Below are positions 1 through 14,300 of a stretch of DNA of 64,000 bases, piece by piece. The stretch is taken from positions 8,110,641 to 8,174,640 of the forward strand of contig NC_092705.1 in NCBI RefSeq assembly GCF_964275005.1, written 5' to 3'. This DNA is from Diadema setosum (Eukaryota > Echinodermata > Echinoidea > Diadematoida > Diadematidae). A program made the position numbers and the translations under genes. The notes beneath the pieces were generated by a model. The model made no database searches. It was not told the DNA's origin and saw only the letters and a list, made by a program, of their open reading frames with translations. Position 1 is the first letter of the stretch, and every line of letters starts with the position of its first letter.

Positions 1-897
1 TTTCTCTCGCGGCCGACATCGCGCTGCTCTCGACAAGGGTATCGTTTTTCCACCCCTCAGCCACTGCCGGCATCCATCCGCGATCGATGAAATTAATGAA
101 ATTTTCACTTGCGCGTGGCGGATCCGTGAAGTGAGTTATTTTCCGAAGCCACTTAAACACAAGAAGCTTTCACACGTCACACTTGTAATCTTTGCTAATC
201 TCCAACTCCATTACTTTGCGTTATTTTACTCCTTTTTTTAAGTATGCTGTGAAACGATGGGAAACATTTCTCACATAATGAACTCATGCAAATGTAAGTC
301 TACCTATCGATTATGAATATCTCTTCAATCATTTGCAGGCGTTGGTTTTACAAGCATGAATTTGCATATCAAACATGTAAAAAACATTCACACTCTATCT
401 TGTTGTAGACCTTCATTTTTTCTTTTTTTTTTGCGGTCAATCTAAACTTTCTCATTCATCTTTTCATTTGACGAGGTTATTGCATGTACGATAGTATCTG
501 ATGCATCATATCATTTTCGTTTATCTGTGTGTTTGGTTTTTTTTTTATTCATAAAAACGATACATTGTGGTCGTTATTTATTTGCAAAGAGATCAGTTAT
601 GTTCAAAACAGCATTCGTCGGCTGCCCTAGAGGGCACGAAATCAAAACGAAATCAAAGTCTTCCCCAAAATAATCTTTTCTCTGGAATGACTTAAAAGAA
701 GTGATTTTTACATAGTACATCATTACCTTAAGATTGTTTTGAAGACCAATGGTTGTAAGTCTTGTCGGCGTCCATGGTAATGGGAAGCTCTCTACTAGGT
801 TTCTATAAACATATAGTTTGTATCAAGGAAAAAAAAATATGGCTGTTATATGATAACGGTGATATTTGTTGCAATCACCTTCACTGCTTTCATACAT

Positions 898-945
898 CGA
901 CTTCGTCGTCGTCGTCGTTGTGGTTGTTGTTGTTGTTGCTGCTGC

Positions 946-976
<31 letters not shown>
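898..976. repeat. (GTC)n/(GTT)n microsatellite
   Basis: A compound trinucleotide run of GTC, then GTT with some GCT units. Confidence 0.9.
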
Positions 977-978
<2 letters not shown>

Positions 979-3183
979 GAATGGACAGTTTCCATCATGA
1001 CATAAATAAATAATGTGGATGAGATGGCAATGTTAGAACTTTAACCCTGACACCTCAGTATCATTACGGTTAGATTCATCTCCAACTGTGTCCAACAGGA
1101 TCTGCAACACAATTGTTTCTGCAAGCTACCAATAAACGGCAAGCAACCGTTCGGACAGATTCCTTCATAAGTCTGTTGGCACCTCGCTTTTTGCGGGATT
1201 AGCTCCGGCCGTCTGCGGGCCGAAGTTTGCCGTGTGAAGGTGTCCATCGAATGAGAAGAGGGACGAAATGTATCCCTATAGGGGGTGAAGAGTCCGAGAG
1301 GACTGTAGGAACTTAATTGAAAAGAAAAAGGGCTGGTTGTATCGATCGATCTTGGGATGAGAGAAATATATCTTCTTGATGGCACAGGGCAATAGTCGCC
1401 TTTTGCAGACCCCTCTTCTCAAAATGCTGTCATGAATTGGAAATCTATTTTTCGAGCCAAGCTGGAACGCCGAGAGAAAATCAGACGATTAACGAAATGA
1501 CCAATAGCGTTTTGATGACACTGTTCCATAAATATATCGTGCATTGGAGAGTCACCATGTACAGCTGTGCAGCCATTTTAGATTACGTGCTGTAACACAC
1601 AGGTGAAAATGAAATTGTATTTTGGACTAAGCTATTTGGGAAATTTAGTTATTCATTACTGATTCACGTTTGTCGAAGGAAGTTTCACTTTTTTTTTTCT
1701 ATGAAAAGTGATGCTCGAGGATACGTTTTTATTTCCCATGTTTTATGTCGTAAACTGCACTATAACATTACAATTTTGCTGTCAGCTAATCTCAAAGTGA
1801 TAGATGTGTTACGCAGGGTTCCCAGAAATACTTTTTTTTTTCTTGAAGAAAAGTACGTGTCTTTTGTTTATGCCTTTGTTTCTCTTTTTTATGTGCAAAC
1901 ATAGACAATGAACTACATCAGTGATGTGTCGGTTTCCCAGAGTTGACGTTGTCACCTTGCAGGATATTTTTTTTTTTTTGGTTGTTTTTAGCCAGTTTTC
2001 ATCCTAAATCGCCCCAGCCATTGTCTCGAAAATCACTGCATATCAAGTTTGTTACCGCATTGTTTGATGGTAATGTACTAGACTCTTAAACATTCATTCA
2101 CTTGTTTCCCAAATCATACTTGACAAGATTCTTCATCCAATTGTTTACCCTGGAAGTCCTATTTTGTTAGAGCTTTTAAACAATCATTGTTGTTATCACC
2201 ACTATCCTCATCATAAACATGGTTACTTGACGAAATATGAAACATTATCATGTGTTGTTATCATAATTAGTTGAGGTACCAGAATCTTCAATACCATCAT
2301 TGGAATCATTGTCAGCTAATATTTTGCTTTGAGCATGTTGAGTGAGAAAAGTTGTATTGGTCCAACGGTGCAATTTTCGCACTTCATTATTACCTTAGTC
2401 ACTTTCAGATTATAGAAGCAGTCTGTCGTTCAAGACTAAACGTAAGCGCGTTTCTCACACAAAGTGAGGAACTTTTCAGTTTTCCTTCGAGGAAATGTTC
2501 TCAAACTTTTATTATCCATATGTAGCGTCGGCAAAAAACATACTGTTTGTGGGCTTTCGTCGGTAACGTAACACCTTGACTTCGACTGGCTGTCGGCTTT
2601 CGTCCACTTTTGGCTTTCTTTCGCCTTGTGTTGTGGATTTAAGGGCAGAAATGCGCGGGAATGAAAGAAATGGATAGGTCGATCGCCTGTTTGGTCGATA
2701 TAACGGTATCGGCAATTCATCGCTATAGACATTCCCGCCCGATCCTTTCCCGCCCGGCGATTTCCCCTTTGCAACGTGGAGTATCGGTTTACGTGGAGAA
2801 AGAAGTATCAACAAAGGCCTGATGTATGCTAATGCAGCTCCGTACTGGATACAATAAAATCATGGATCGGCTTTCGTCTCCAAGAAAGCTAGGATAGAAA
2901 TAGTAACAAGATTGATGTCATGCATGTCACTGCGCATCTCTTACATGAAAAATCAAAAAGAAGAAAAAAATTCTTCTTTCCCTGAAGCACCACGGTTTAT
3001 CGATCGTCCACCTCAGCGAACATTTCGTCGGACAAAATATAAAGAATATCGTCTGAGACACACAAAGACAGAAATTGACGGGAATAACATAAAAATTGCA
3101 AACACTCTCTTACTGGGACCATAAACGTTGTATACTCCATCAAGGAAATCTATTCGCCACTGTTAGCGTAAACTTTTCAATAT

Positions 3184-3184
3184 T

Positions 3185-3228
<44 letters not shown>

Positions 3229-3230
3229 GG
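3184..3230. repeat. (TTG)n microsatellite
   Basis: About fifteen uninterrupted TTG units. Confidence 0.95.
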
Positions 3231-3509
3231 AGAGGTAAAGTGTCACGATTAACCAGTGTCATTGAATCACGTAAATACGTCACAAGAGACAGTGATTATA
3301 TTTACCACTGGGAAGAAAGAAGGAGTCAAGGATGAATGAAATTATTCATAATTAGAAGTATAAATGACCAGGTATATCAAGAGTACGAGTGTTTGTGGAT
3401 GGCTAAGAAAATCTAACGACACATTTATAAAAACATTGATTAATAAATTCAAATCAAAATTGAGTGTGCATGTATAGATGTGTTACGTAAACGAGTGCAC
3501 GTCACGCGA

Positions 3510-3765
3510 GTCATACAGCCCATGAGTTCGACACTAAGCAAATAAGGCCCATGAGACCGACACATTGAGCCCCGTGTTGTAATGGCGAACTAGTGGGCTG
3601 TTTTTACATAAGTGTCGATTGAATGCATGGGCCTCATTAGCCTTTATAGTGTCGAACTCATGGGCTGTGTGACTTGTGGGGTTGTATGACACATGGGCCT
3701 TTTTTTTTCAATGTCAAACTCGTGGGCTGTATGACTCCAGGGTGTCGGTCTCGTGGACTGACCTC
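3510..3765. repeat. Foldback element with repeated 'cccatgag...gac' modules
   Basis: The left part has GTCATACAGCCCATGAGTTC, then GGCCCATGAGACCGACAC. The right part repeats these in reverse (GTGTCGAACTCATGGGCTGT, then GTGTCGGTCTCGTGG), together with extra copies of the GGGCTGTATGAC module. The structure is a compound inverted repeat with internal duplication. No coding capacity. Confidence 0.6.
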
Positions 3766-4539
3766 ATGTAAACAATTAATACCCGTCACCAATCCTACCT
3801 TTGGAAAGTCGCAGACACGTATAAGCTGCAGAAAACTGCAAAATAGGGCGAATTGGCAGAAAATTCCGAATTTGACAGAAAAATACAAAACTTGATATTT
3901 GTTCGGAGATCGGAAGTTTGATAGCTGTAGTGCATAATATACATTTATATCACGCATTTTAAGAATGGTTTTATTCCTGAAATCTTTCGTGTGTGTATGT
4001 GTGTGTGTGTGTTCTTTTTTTAAACATGTCGCTATGGAATTTTGATTACATCTATTGAACGCATCTAATTTTAAATACAACGCCGATTTTCTTAGAACTG
4101 TGTTTGCTTGCTGTCTGCCTTTCTTTGGTTTTCTGTATAATGTTTTCTATTGCTCGTTTGCTTCCTTATTGTTGTTATTTTGCTTTTTGCTGAAATTCCA
4201 AAAAAAAAAAATGTAATAACACAATAATAAACAAAATGTTGAATCCAAAATGAATGTTTTTTTAAGGTCTCCACGTCGTCAACAAATCCTTGCATTTTTT
4301 TCTTGACTCGCGTTCTGAACGAATTAACATCACAATAAGAAAATAACGTAGAAATGATGCTATTGCACTATTCAAATACTAAAGATAATCAGCTATTATG
4401 TTACAAGCCATCCTCCTTGATGTCAGTTACTATCCGACTTTATATACCTCATAAGTGAGATTCGTATCACTGATTGGTCAAAAGTATATCACGTGACAAG
4501 GTGTAGTCCCGTCTATCTTGCCTTAGGGTTTTCATGTAA

Positions 4540-4627
4540 GTGATAGAAAGGCAAAACCCTCGTGATAGAAAGGCAAACCCCTCGTGATAGAAAGGCAAAA
4601 CCCTCGTGATAGAATTCGTAAACCCTC
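4540..4627. repeat. 22-bp tandem array, four units
   Basis: Four head-to-tail copies of GTGATAGAAAGGCAAAACCC(TC), the last one diverged. A partial copy in reverse (TTGCCTTAGGGTTTTC) lies just upstream at about 4518-4533. A small minisatellite with no sign of a gene. Confidence 0.7.
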
Positions 4628-5151
4628 CGCGACTTTTGTACACATAACAAGTAGGCCTACACTAGACTTCGCGCGCGGTGTCCGCAACCCCTCCACCCAA
4701 GGACGTTCACTACGCGCATCGTATAAACACATGCAAAATCATCGCACTATAGCGCACAGCAGGCATGTTTCAACGTGTCATGATGATCGAGCGCTTCTCC
4801 GTGATTTGAAGTGAGCTGGATCAAAGATCGTACACTTTGCAATTAGAATTTCTTAGGATCCCGAAGCAGAGACAAATCTCAGCATGTCGGAAATATCGAA
4901 TTAAAACACGAGCGACGGGAAACTGGATGTATACTGTAATCTTCTGCCAAGATTTTATGCAGGAGCTCGCCGAAGGCCGTGTGAGTGAGTACAATGTACC
5001 GTGCGTACTGGGTAGTGTACGAAATGCACGAAAACCATGCAAGCAAGCGCAGGCTGTGGCCTGATTTTAGGGCTAACGTTTAGGCCTAACAGTTAGAATT
5101 TACTTCGTATTTGCCTAGCTCTAGATCTCGGTTAAGTCTTATACGATGAGG

Positions 5152-5342
5152 TATATAAAACAAATATTAACTGCTCTGTATTCGGATGGTGGTGGAAATT
5201 ATCAATCCCTCGGTGCTTTTCATACCGACCCTTCCATCACCCCTCGGCTAACGCCTCGGGGTGATAGAAGGGTCGGTATGAAAAGCACCTCGGGAGTGAT
5301 AATTTCCACCATCATCCTCATGAGCAGTCAATATTTGTATAA
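5152..5342. repeat. Near-perfect palindrome, about 190 bp
   Basis: The two arms (about 5152-5243 and 5253-5342) are reverse complements with few mismatches and almost no loop (the centre reads CCCTCGGCTAACGCCTCGGGG). Arm blocks include GGTGCTTTTCATACCGACCC. It may be a foldback transposon. A palindrome this long should extrude a cruciform, and its transcript would form a stable hairpin. Confidence 0.8.
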
Positions 5343-6356
5343 TAGCTTCCTCTGCCGAATTTCGCTTGACATCTTATTGATTTGAATCATATTATTGTGT
5401 CTGAGCATCTTAGAATCATTTTAGATTTGTTAAGTATCTATTCGTTTATATAGATATGTTTATGTAAATCTACAAGTTTGGTAATAAAACGTTCTTCCCG
5501 TCTGCTCAAAGAATTGATTATACAGTGACGTCAAACAGGGAAATCCGAGCTACCCCCTTTTCTATTCAAATTCTGCCACAGCTACCAAAGCTGTTTCTTC
5601 ACAAATTCACAAAGGTCGGATGAGGACACAGAGGGGAAGAGCGTACCGAAGTTGACCCTTAACCTCAGACTTCCGAATCTTGGACAGTACATCACAGTGC
5701 ACTGTGCACCTTATACAACGCCAGTCGGTACACACCTTTCCCCCGCGGATGTATAACTCTGCTCGAACCTTTTTCTCAGTAGGGTCATTGGATACCTGGC
5801 TCGAATCGCGGCCACAACAACAGGGCTGCGGGAAAGTGCAGTTACAACCCGAGCCGAGTCAATAGCTCTTTCTTCAGGGCGTATCCAAAGTTGCTCACTT
5901 TTTTCTTCTTGAGAAACCTATCTGGTGGTATAACTGTTTCACGTCGATCTTCTTGGTCCCCCGTTATTTGGGGCGAGGTAGAGACGAGATATAAATGAAG
6001 AGTTCGCCCAGTGATCCGGGGACGAGAAGTGGATGATAAGGGTGGGTGGCGGGAACGATTAAAGGAAAGGGGTCGAGAAGGGCTCATTTTGGGTCACAGA
6101 GCAATACGAGAAGAGAGACCGACAAACAGACAGACAGACAGACAGACAGAAAAAAGAAAAGAGCGATAGAAAAAAGAGAAATGATTAGCCGAAGGGTGGC
6201 ACAAACGAAAGCGAAGAAGTGTGGCGATATGCGGTCATTAAAGAAAGGACCAGGAAAGGGCGTATTGATCGGTAGAAACGTGAATTATGGACATGCAATT
6301 ACCCGTTTTCATTTCCTGTTTCTTGAATGAAAAGTGTGCTAAGATTTCTTTGTTAA

Positions 6357-6714
6357 AGGTCCTGTTTACCTTTGGGAGCAGTGATTTAAAAAATGTTCAA
6401 GATATCACATTTGATGCATATGTGTAGGTCTGTTGTGTCACAAAACATCCTGCCATATAAAATTTTCGCAAAAAAGCCTAAAATATAAGGAGATATCAGT
6501 GTTTTTCTCAATAAACCGTAACTGTAGACGGTTTAGTCTGGAAACATTCTTATTATAACTATTGTTCACATTTTGTGTATTCAACAATGCTTACATCAAT
6601 GATACGGATTCAAATTCTTACAGTGGTTGTTCCTATCTCTAACTCGCATTTTAGAACTACTTTAAAGCACTAATGCTGGGTATTTGTTTCATCTGCAAAT
6701 GGTAAATTATGCCT
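6357..6714. mobile_element. TTAA-flanked MITE, diverged
   Basis: A 358-bp element flanked by TTAA (6353-6356, 6715-6718). The left end AGGTCCTGTTTACCTTTGGG and the right end, reversed, AGGCATAATTTACCATTTGC match imperfectly over about 20 bp. The middle is AT-rich without matching arms, so it is a terminal-inverted-repeat rather than a foldback element. Its weaker end match suggests an older copy. Confidence 0.6.
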
Positions 6715-8025
6715 TTAAGATGTATCCATTAATGTATAACTCAACATCGCACTTCAAGCTTGAGTTCTTCTCAAAATAACTATCAACAATCTATTAACAG
6801 GTTAACAGAGTTCCCTTATGATGACTTCTGTTCAGCTTTGATTGCAAACATTTCGTTATGTGTCTTGAAATGTATTGAGGTAAAAAGAAAAGAAATATGT
6901 TCCGGCATGAAGATAATCCATTAAAAGTGGCTTAAAAATATTCAGACATGGACACAATCAAATACAGTATAGCATCTGAATAGGCCAGATGGCTCTGGGT
7001 GTTGTTTTCTGTTAAAATACATTTCAGCGTTTACTGGGGGGGGGGGGCTTTAGTGTGCATTAAAATAAAAAGATTATGCAAACACATAGCAAATGCATCT
7101 GACTCGTTGCATTACCCATTAGATCATCTTTTCTTATTTTGCAGGAGACCCCCATGTATCGCCGAAGCGTTGTAAAATCAAATGGTCTGTAGAAAGTAAA
7201 AAATAATCCAGAGACTATAACTAATTGTCGTGGTGATACCTACTATTATACATGACACTAAAATTGCAATCTGTACATTAAAAAAAATCGTAGCACTTCA
7301 TGCAAAAAAAGAAAAGAGAAAAAAAAAATCGAATGCGCTTTGCACCGTCAAATTGAACGCATGTTTTCATTGACGCTATCTTCTTATTCATTCAGGGGAC
7401 CGTTTGTTTGCGTGAGATTCATAATTATGCCATCACCGTGTTTTCATGCACGGCAACACACCCATAGCGCAACATCAGTCTGAACTGTCACACACCCCCA
7501 GTGACGTGTCGGAAGATCCCATATTGATGCAATTGATCTATACGGTATCAAATGACATTCTGCCCCCTTGGGAAAAACCCGTCCCCATCGGCTTTCCGGT
7601 GGGTGACATGTGGTAATAAAACTAAGACCTATAATTATAGTCAGTTATCCGCATTTAGAGTCTAAGTATTAAGATCTTGAAACTTTTTCTCCAATATGAG
7701 AAGAGAAAATTGTGTGTACAATGTATTAATGAATTACAGCTAGACAACGCTATTATCATTCTTTTTGTGGGAAAAAAAAATATATCGCTGAAAACTGCTT
7801 ATCCAACAGCAGCGAGCCACTGGAGTAAAATTGAGTCACAGGGGGCCTGAGCGTCTTATTTTTGTCTTTGATGGATATATGTGTGTATCTTTTCGGACCT
7901 TCTGTTAAAGTTTTGTGGAGAGGAATATATATTTTAGGTTTATGGGAGACTTCATTATGGATTCGTGTTGTGAGAGTTTCAATGACTTGCACACACACAT
8001 CTTGGTACGTTTGATTGTATAAGTT

Positions 8026-8028
<3 letters not shown>

Positions 8029-8063
<35 letters not shown>
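8029..8063. repeat. (AG)n microsatellite
   Basis: A pure AG run of about 35 bp. Confidence 0.95.
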
Positions 8064-8066
<3 letters not shown>

Positions 8067-9431
8067 CTGAGAAAGGCTGGGACTATAATCATCCAGTTAT
8101 TTGCAGTCAACATTCATGTATCCTGAGAATAATGAAATGTATAACTTCAAGTAAATCAATCTTCTATCTTTTTTTTATAAGCAGGGTAAAATGAATAGTT
8201 GTTTTTGTTATCACTTTATAAGTGATTTCTTGCTAAAATATGATAGTATCGTAGATGGCGATTACGAGTGAAATGAGAAAAGAATGTGGTGCGATATACA
8301 CTAACGGATTTGGTAATGTAATCTAGTACAAGAAAGAGAAAGCGTGTGGGGGAAGGAGGGCAAATCTGAAATTTGGATAAAAAGTAAGTTTTGTAAGTAA
8401 GAAATTACAATTTATGAGTTTCCATACAAATTTTACAGGATAAGGACAAAAACGACATTATGCTCATGTGACATTCTGCAGGAAACAATACATTGTCACG
8501 GTCAGTTCATTACCACAACGAAAGAAAAAGAAACATCTCAGTAAAAATTCATGCTCCAGCAACGAAAACTTTATTCTCAATAGTGAACAGTGTCATTTTA
8601 TATAAAGAAAAAAAGAACAAAACCAAATGGAACAATAGTATTCAATTTGTCGACGGATGAGCAGTAATTGATCGACGCTGGCATAGATATTCGGTCGGCT
8701 GGAGACGGGCGATGAAACAGCGGGTGGCCGTTGGTCGCACGAAGGCCGCAGCGACGTGCGAAGCGGAGGCAAAGAGAAAGGGAAAAGGAACGTTGACAGG
8801 AAAGAGACAAAGAAATATGGAAATCGCTTTTTTAAAGGATATTATCTGTTTAATTTCTTTTTCAGGCATCGCGTGTATTCCCCAGTTTATTTGAATGGTA
8901 GCTAATACCAATATCTTCTTGTGTGTGCGTGTGTGTGTGTGTGTGTATTTGTTTGTTTGTATTATTTGTTTGATTTTTTTTTCTTCTTTTTAAGGTCAGT
9001 ATGGACGCAGGATTTGCTGACTGAATGCAGTTAACGTTTCGATTTACAAGTTATTGAAGATTTCCTTTAAATTTGGGCACCGTAACTTGGGAGAGGCACC
9101 TTTATCTTGCTTACATGACTTTGTTTTTCCCCTTGATATCATTGCTGTCAAACAATAAAGATCAAACAGAATTGTTCTGAAGTCGAACGTTATTCTTTAT
9201 TTGTAGATTTGTATTTCTACGTTTTCTACGAGAAAATTTACACAATGTAAGAAGAGACGAAGGATAACAATCACTCAAATTCAGTTTGTACTGGAATCTA
9301 TTTCCGTTTTGAACAAACCATTTAAAGTTATTATACTAATCATTAAAATCAAACTCCTCGGTAATGTTTAAGTAGCAAGGAACATGACAAACAGTAACAT
9401 TAAAAGCAGTACCGGTAATGTTAGAATTCAC

Positions 9432-9432
9432 G

Positions 9433-9463
<31 letters not shown>

Positions 9464-9484
9464 ACACACACACACACACACACA
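9432..9484. repeat. (CA)n microsatellite
   Basis: A CA run with one interruption (CAGACA). Confidence 0.95.
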
Positions 9485-11115
9485 AAGGCAGACAATCTGG
9501 ATAGTTGATTTATATGTTTATTGCATAATCATTCTGTTCATTTCTTATCAGTTCTATTCATATCGTCTTGTTAGTGTTCTATTCATGAACTATTTTGTTT
9601 TATAATTTAATTCATCTCAATTCATTTCATTAATCATCATATCATTTCAAAAGAAAATAAAGTGAAACAAGTCATGAGGGGTCCACGACTTTATACAAGC
9701 CAAGCTTTTGAGTGGATCCCTCAATTTCCATCGTAATTAACTCCAGTATACCTCCTCTTTTATTGTCAGTTCATGAAACGAATACAGGATTTCGCTTGTT
9801 TGTTTGATTTTTGTTCGTATGCATATCGTTTTGTTATAATGTGAATGTAAAAAGATGCATCTTTTGTCTGTTGCAGATATAAATGTAATAAATTCAAATT
9901 CAAGTGTCATTCTCGAAATTGTACAAATTGCCCCCTTAAATTTTCCCCTGAAGTCGCTATGCTTTTAGCACGAGTCAACCAAACATCGTTGTCTTTCGTT
10001 TGATGGAAAGGCGCATTCTTTATTCAAATCGTATTGCTGAGAATGGAGCACCTGTGTATTGATAGAGCCCTTTTTAAGCAGCACAGAGACCGTGTAGAGA
10101 TGTCCAAGGCCATCGGAGGCAAGAAATCAAAGCCAAGGTTCTCTAATCAATGCCAAAAGGCAGTTGTGGCCTCCGATCGCAAGGTTGTGTCCGCAGGAGT
10201 GCGGCGCCGTCGTCGAGAAACGAAACGCCCGGGTAAGTCTGGCGGGGCGAGACGTGGCGTGAAGTCAAGAGAAGCCATGTAGAAGGTGGTCAATACCACA
10301 GGAAGAGTAACTGTACCCCTCCTTCCTGTTCCTGTGTAAATTTTAGCTTTGATTCATTCTAAATGAAGTCCCATATTTCAAACTACTGAGATGTAAAAAG
10401 TACTACACACACATGTTCAAGAACAACATCCTACAAGTTTTGCCTTTTCAGTGGGTCCCTCCATTTTTTTTTTTCGAATTTTGCGTATTCCCTCTGATCA
10501 CTTCGGTTTTCATGGCAATATTGTAAGGTTCCACCACTATTGTACACTCTTTCATTTCACATAATTCTACATACCTTATTTTCACTTACTAAAGAAAGTG
10601 ATGTTTATATGTTTTTTGACACAAAATTGATCTGAATTGAAGAAAATAGCTTTATCTGTTGTATCCACCGATTCAATTAGTTCACAGCGTTCTATAGGAA
10701 CGAATTTAGATAATAACAAACACGGAATATTTACTGAAAAACAAGAGGGATTATATAAAATAAAAAAAAACCTTAATAATTTCATATCTATAGATGACAT
10801 AGATACCTTGCTCTGTATGCAATGATACTTAAATTCAATGCCCCTTTCATAAGTGACCGCATGCTTTAGTTTATTCAAATGAAAGAATTATGGTTGTTGT
10901 TTTTTTAATGCAATGGACGTTTTTGTTTGTTCGATTTTTAAGGCAAAATGGACTATGGTCATTTTTTGGAAACCGATTATATACCAATCGTACTATAAAG
11001 TGTGGAAGGAGTGAAAAATAATTGTACAGATATATATAGTGCAAATATGATGATGATGAGGAGGGTAATAATGATAATGATGATGATAATTATATGATAA
11101 CAAGAGTGATGATGG

Positions 11116-11138
11116 TAATAATAATAATAATGATAATA

Positions 11139-11220
<82 letters not shown>

Positions 11221-11230
11221 CAATAATAAC

Positions 11231-11313
<83 letters not shown>
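11116..11313. repeat. (AAT)n microsatellite, about 200 bp
   Basis: A long AAT/ATA run with a few C and G interruptions, preceded by a (GAT)n-rich stretch from 11047. Long open frames of Leu, Ile or Asn here are artefacts of the repeat. Confidence 0.95.
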
Positions 11314-11316
<3 letters not shown>

Positions 11317-14300
11317 CAGTACTAAAAATATACAAAGAATACACTAGTTTCACCCGATGAAAGGACACAAGAACTATCATACTTTTGTGTGTTGAGCAAT
11401 GCAAACGCAAGTCTGGTACTTCCTGCAGCGACAGAAAACAAAAACAAAAACCCGCAGGTAAAAGAGAATCAACAAAAATAAAGAAGAAATGTTTTTAAGA
11501 TGTTTTCCACCTTTTCCCCGTAATCCAATGCCCCTCTCAGACAGAATGTCACTTGCTTCCCACTCACCGACAAGTGACCCCAAGAAGCAAAGGATTTCAC
11601 CGATCCCATCGGTAATGCGTTCTGTCTTGATGGGTCGGGCCACTTGAAAACAAAGGGATATCTTGCGCTACGGAGCGCTCTGAAAAACATCCTCCGTTCG
11701 CGGAGAAGGGAGCGTTGATTTCTCGCTCTCGCGGGGGGATATGGATTACTGTCATACAGCGTATATTCTATCTTCTTTAATCAGCTCCACGCCAGCCCCT
11801 CGCCGCAAAGTCTGCCGAGAGGCGGGGTTGTATTGAACCGACGGTGTCCATTTGAAATGTTACTGGGCCACAATGTTATCGTCTTTTGCATTGATGCTCC
11901 AATTCCAACGACACGCTGACAGTTAACCCCGTAACACAAGCCCGACATCGATGGCAAAAAATCAAAGTCTCCCCGCCTCGTCTAAAGCTGCGTCTTCAGC
12001 TAAGAAAGAAAAAAATAGGAGGGAAGAAAACGAAGGAAAAAAAGTCGAGCTTAGCAAAACAAGAAAGAATGAAAGGGAGGAGGGAAATGAGCACGAATAT
12101 CTAGAGCATTTCGACAGTTCAGAAAGAACGGATACTTTCATTAACCCAGACGAAACCGTCAGGGCGGGTTGCATAAAACACTTACCCGCGCTTCGAATGG
12201 TCTACCGGAACTTGGAGGTTATCTGTGCTCCCGTTTCGGGGATTTGTTGACGACACATAAACTTGCCTTATGGAAGGCGATAGAGGTTATTAAATGCATC
12301 GCATTGATTATTTCTCTCTAGCACACAAACATTCACCTGTCACTTAAACTATTTGGCGAGGGCCCGGATGGAGGATAAAGCAACATGTAAATGTAGCGTG
12401 ATTCTCTCGAGGAGGTCTTCTTTAATACGTCGGCATATCATCGGTCTTCGGTAGATTGGCTTGGTTTGGATGTATTTCTGTACAGTGTACTAAGAGCTAA
12501 ACACTTCAGCTTTATTACGACCTTTTTTCTTTGTATATGTGTTTGTTCGTTTGTTCGTTTGTATGTTTGCTTGTTTGGTTGGTTGGTTGGTTGGTTGGTT
12601 GGTCTTTGGTTGGTTGATTGGTTGGTTGGTTGGTTAGTTGGTTCGTTGGTTGGTTCGTTGATTGGTTAGTTAGTTCGTTGGTTGGTTGGTCGAGAGGTTG
12701 GTTGTTGTACTCTCACTGTGATAATAAATAACTATTATATTTAAGATAATACGTTTCTTCACTGATGGGCATTACGTAGTTTTGTGTCAAAAGGTAGGGT
12801 CAGACATTATCAGAAAAGCTCTCGAATCCTTAAGATGACTCATCATAGAGGTTTTAGACAAGTAAATTAAAAAATATATATACTTGGCGTCAAGTCCCAT
12901 TAATTCTGTTTTAAAGGTTAGTATTTTTCTACCAACGACACATGAATCTTTAATCCTCGTTAACAAGTAAAAATTTATTCATTTGTCTTAATTTCTATTA
13001 TTTGTCTGCAACAAAGTTCTTCCGTATTACAAACCAACAAACACCAAAAAAGGTATGTTTTATGGGTAAAACAGTTTCATATCATTGTCTCTTACTCTTT
13101 TTACTTGGTGTTGTTTTTGTTTTGTTTTGTTTTTAATTCATGGGATGGTTCTCAATGAAGCGATGCTATTCAAGTGACCATTGTTTGTGACCAGCATTTA
13201 TTTTTCACTTCGATCAATAAACTACATCGCACTCTTCAATTTTGTCTCACCGCAAAGTACCGCAAATGTTGTCGAATAAAGAGGACATGTTTTGAAATTC
13301 ATTAGTTGTGATTCTTTCAACAACAAATCCCGAGCACTCAGCACCATACATGAGCAAACAACCTCACACCCACACAGAGGGAGATACATGCACACACCAC
13401 AGCAATCAAGAATAGAGTGAAGTGGGCGACGATCGACCGATAGCTTATACTCTCCGATGACTCTGCCATGGTATCCCTGTCCCTTGCCCCACTCGGCTTT
13501 GATGTCAAGGGGAGAACCGATGATGAATGTTTATTTCCGAGCCTGCGTGACGAATTACCATCCCTGTTAATACAACAGCGCCAGTAACATGCCTTGGCGT
13601 AAAAAAAAAAAGAAAAGAAAAGAAAAAAATGGCGACGTTTAAACGTCATGTCGTTTTCGCGCTGATGACGGATGAGTTATTATGCGCACCGGTCTCAATA
13701 AAAGTTAACACAATTGCAGAAGTATAATTCGCTCCTCTTTATTTTTTCCCCTTAATTTCTCCCCTCATTTCCCCCTTTCTAAATCTTTCATATTCTATCT
13801 GCTCTCCTATGTAATCCTTTCACTCTTTTGCCCCCCTCTCTCTCTTCGCATCTCGTGCTTGTTCTGGCCGTTTTTGTGAGGCGAATAGAGTCCATCGATT
13901 GGGCAACTGATTAAACAGTATTAGGGTTTGAACGAGGGGATGCTAGGATGCAATAGATCAGAGAGCGCGAAGCGATGCCCGGCCGTCATCCAGTGGGCTC
14001 TTCCGAATAGAGGACCTCGCCCCCTCAACCCCATTTGCCCTGACCAGCGCGCATCAGGTCCAAGAGCAATGGAGAATGACAAATATTTACTTACCTTAAA
14101 TTGAAACTTGTCCATTAAAAAAATCTCACACACAAACACACAAAGCATCCGAAATCAGACTGAACTAATAACTCTCTCTGTCTATGTCATTCGTAGGTAA
14201 ATGCATGTCTATTTGTTTGTTCGTTTTCTTTTGGGATTTAAAGTGTTATTGTAGGACTGTTATTTTAAAGTTGGTATTAAAGAGAGCTGATATAATTAAT

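Larger units (their letters stand above)
1..3509. other. Gene-free upstream DNA
   Basis: AT-rich with poly-T runs and two trinucleotide microsatellites. The block 2500-2820 is somewhat CG-richer. I see no supported exon, RNA gene or element. Confidence 0.6.
6719..11115. other. Gene-free upstream DNA
   Basis: AT-rich sequence with AG and CA microsatellites. A frame of about 80 residues at 10034-10282 is basic and Arg/Lys/Ser-rich but resembles nothing I know, and I do not call it a gene. Confidence 0.6.

Noticed and set aside
10034-10282. Basic frame of 82 residues, at first glance histone- or ribosomal-protein-like
   Set aside because: No motif could be matched to a known basic protein, and there is no supporting splice or poly(A) context.
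10993-11410. Frames of poly-Leu, poly-Ile and similar
   Set aside because: They are translations of the AAT microsatellite.
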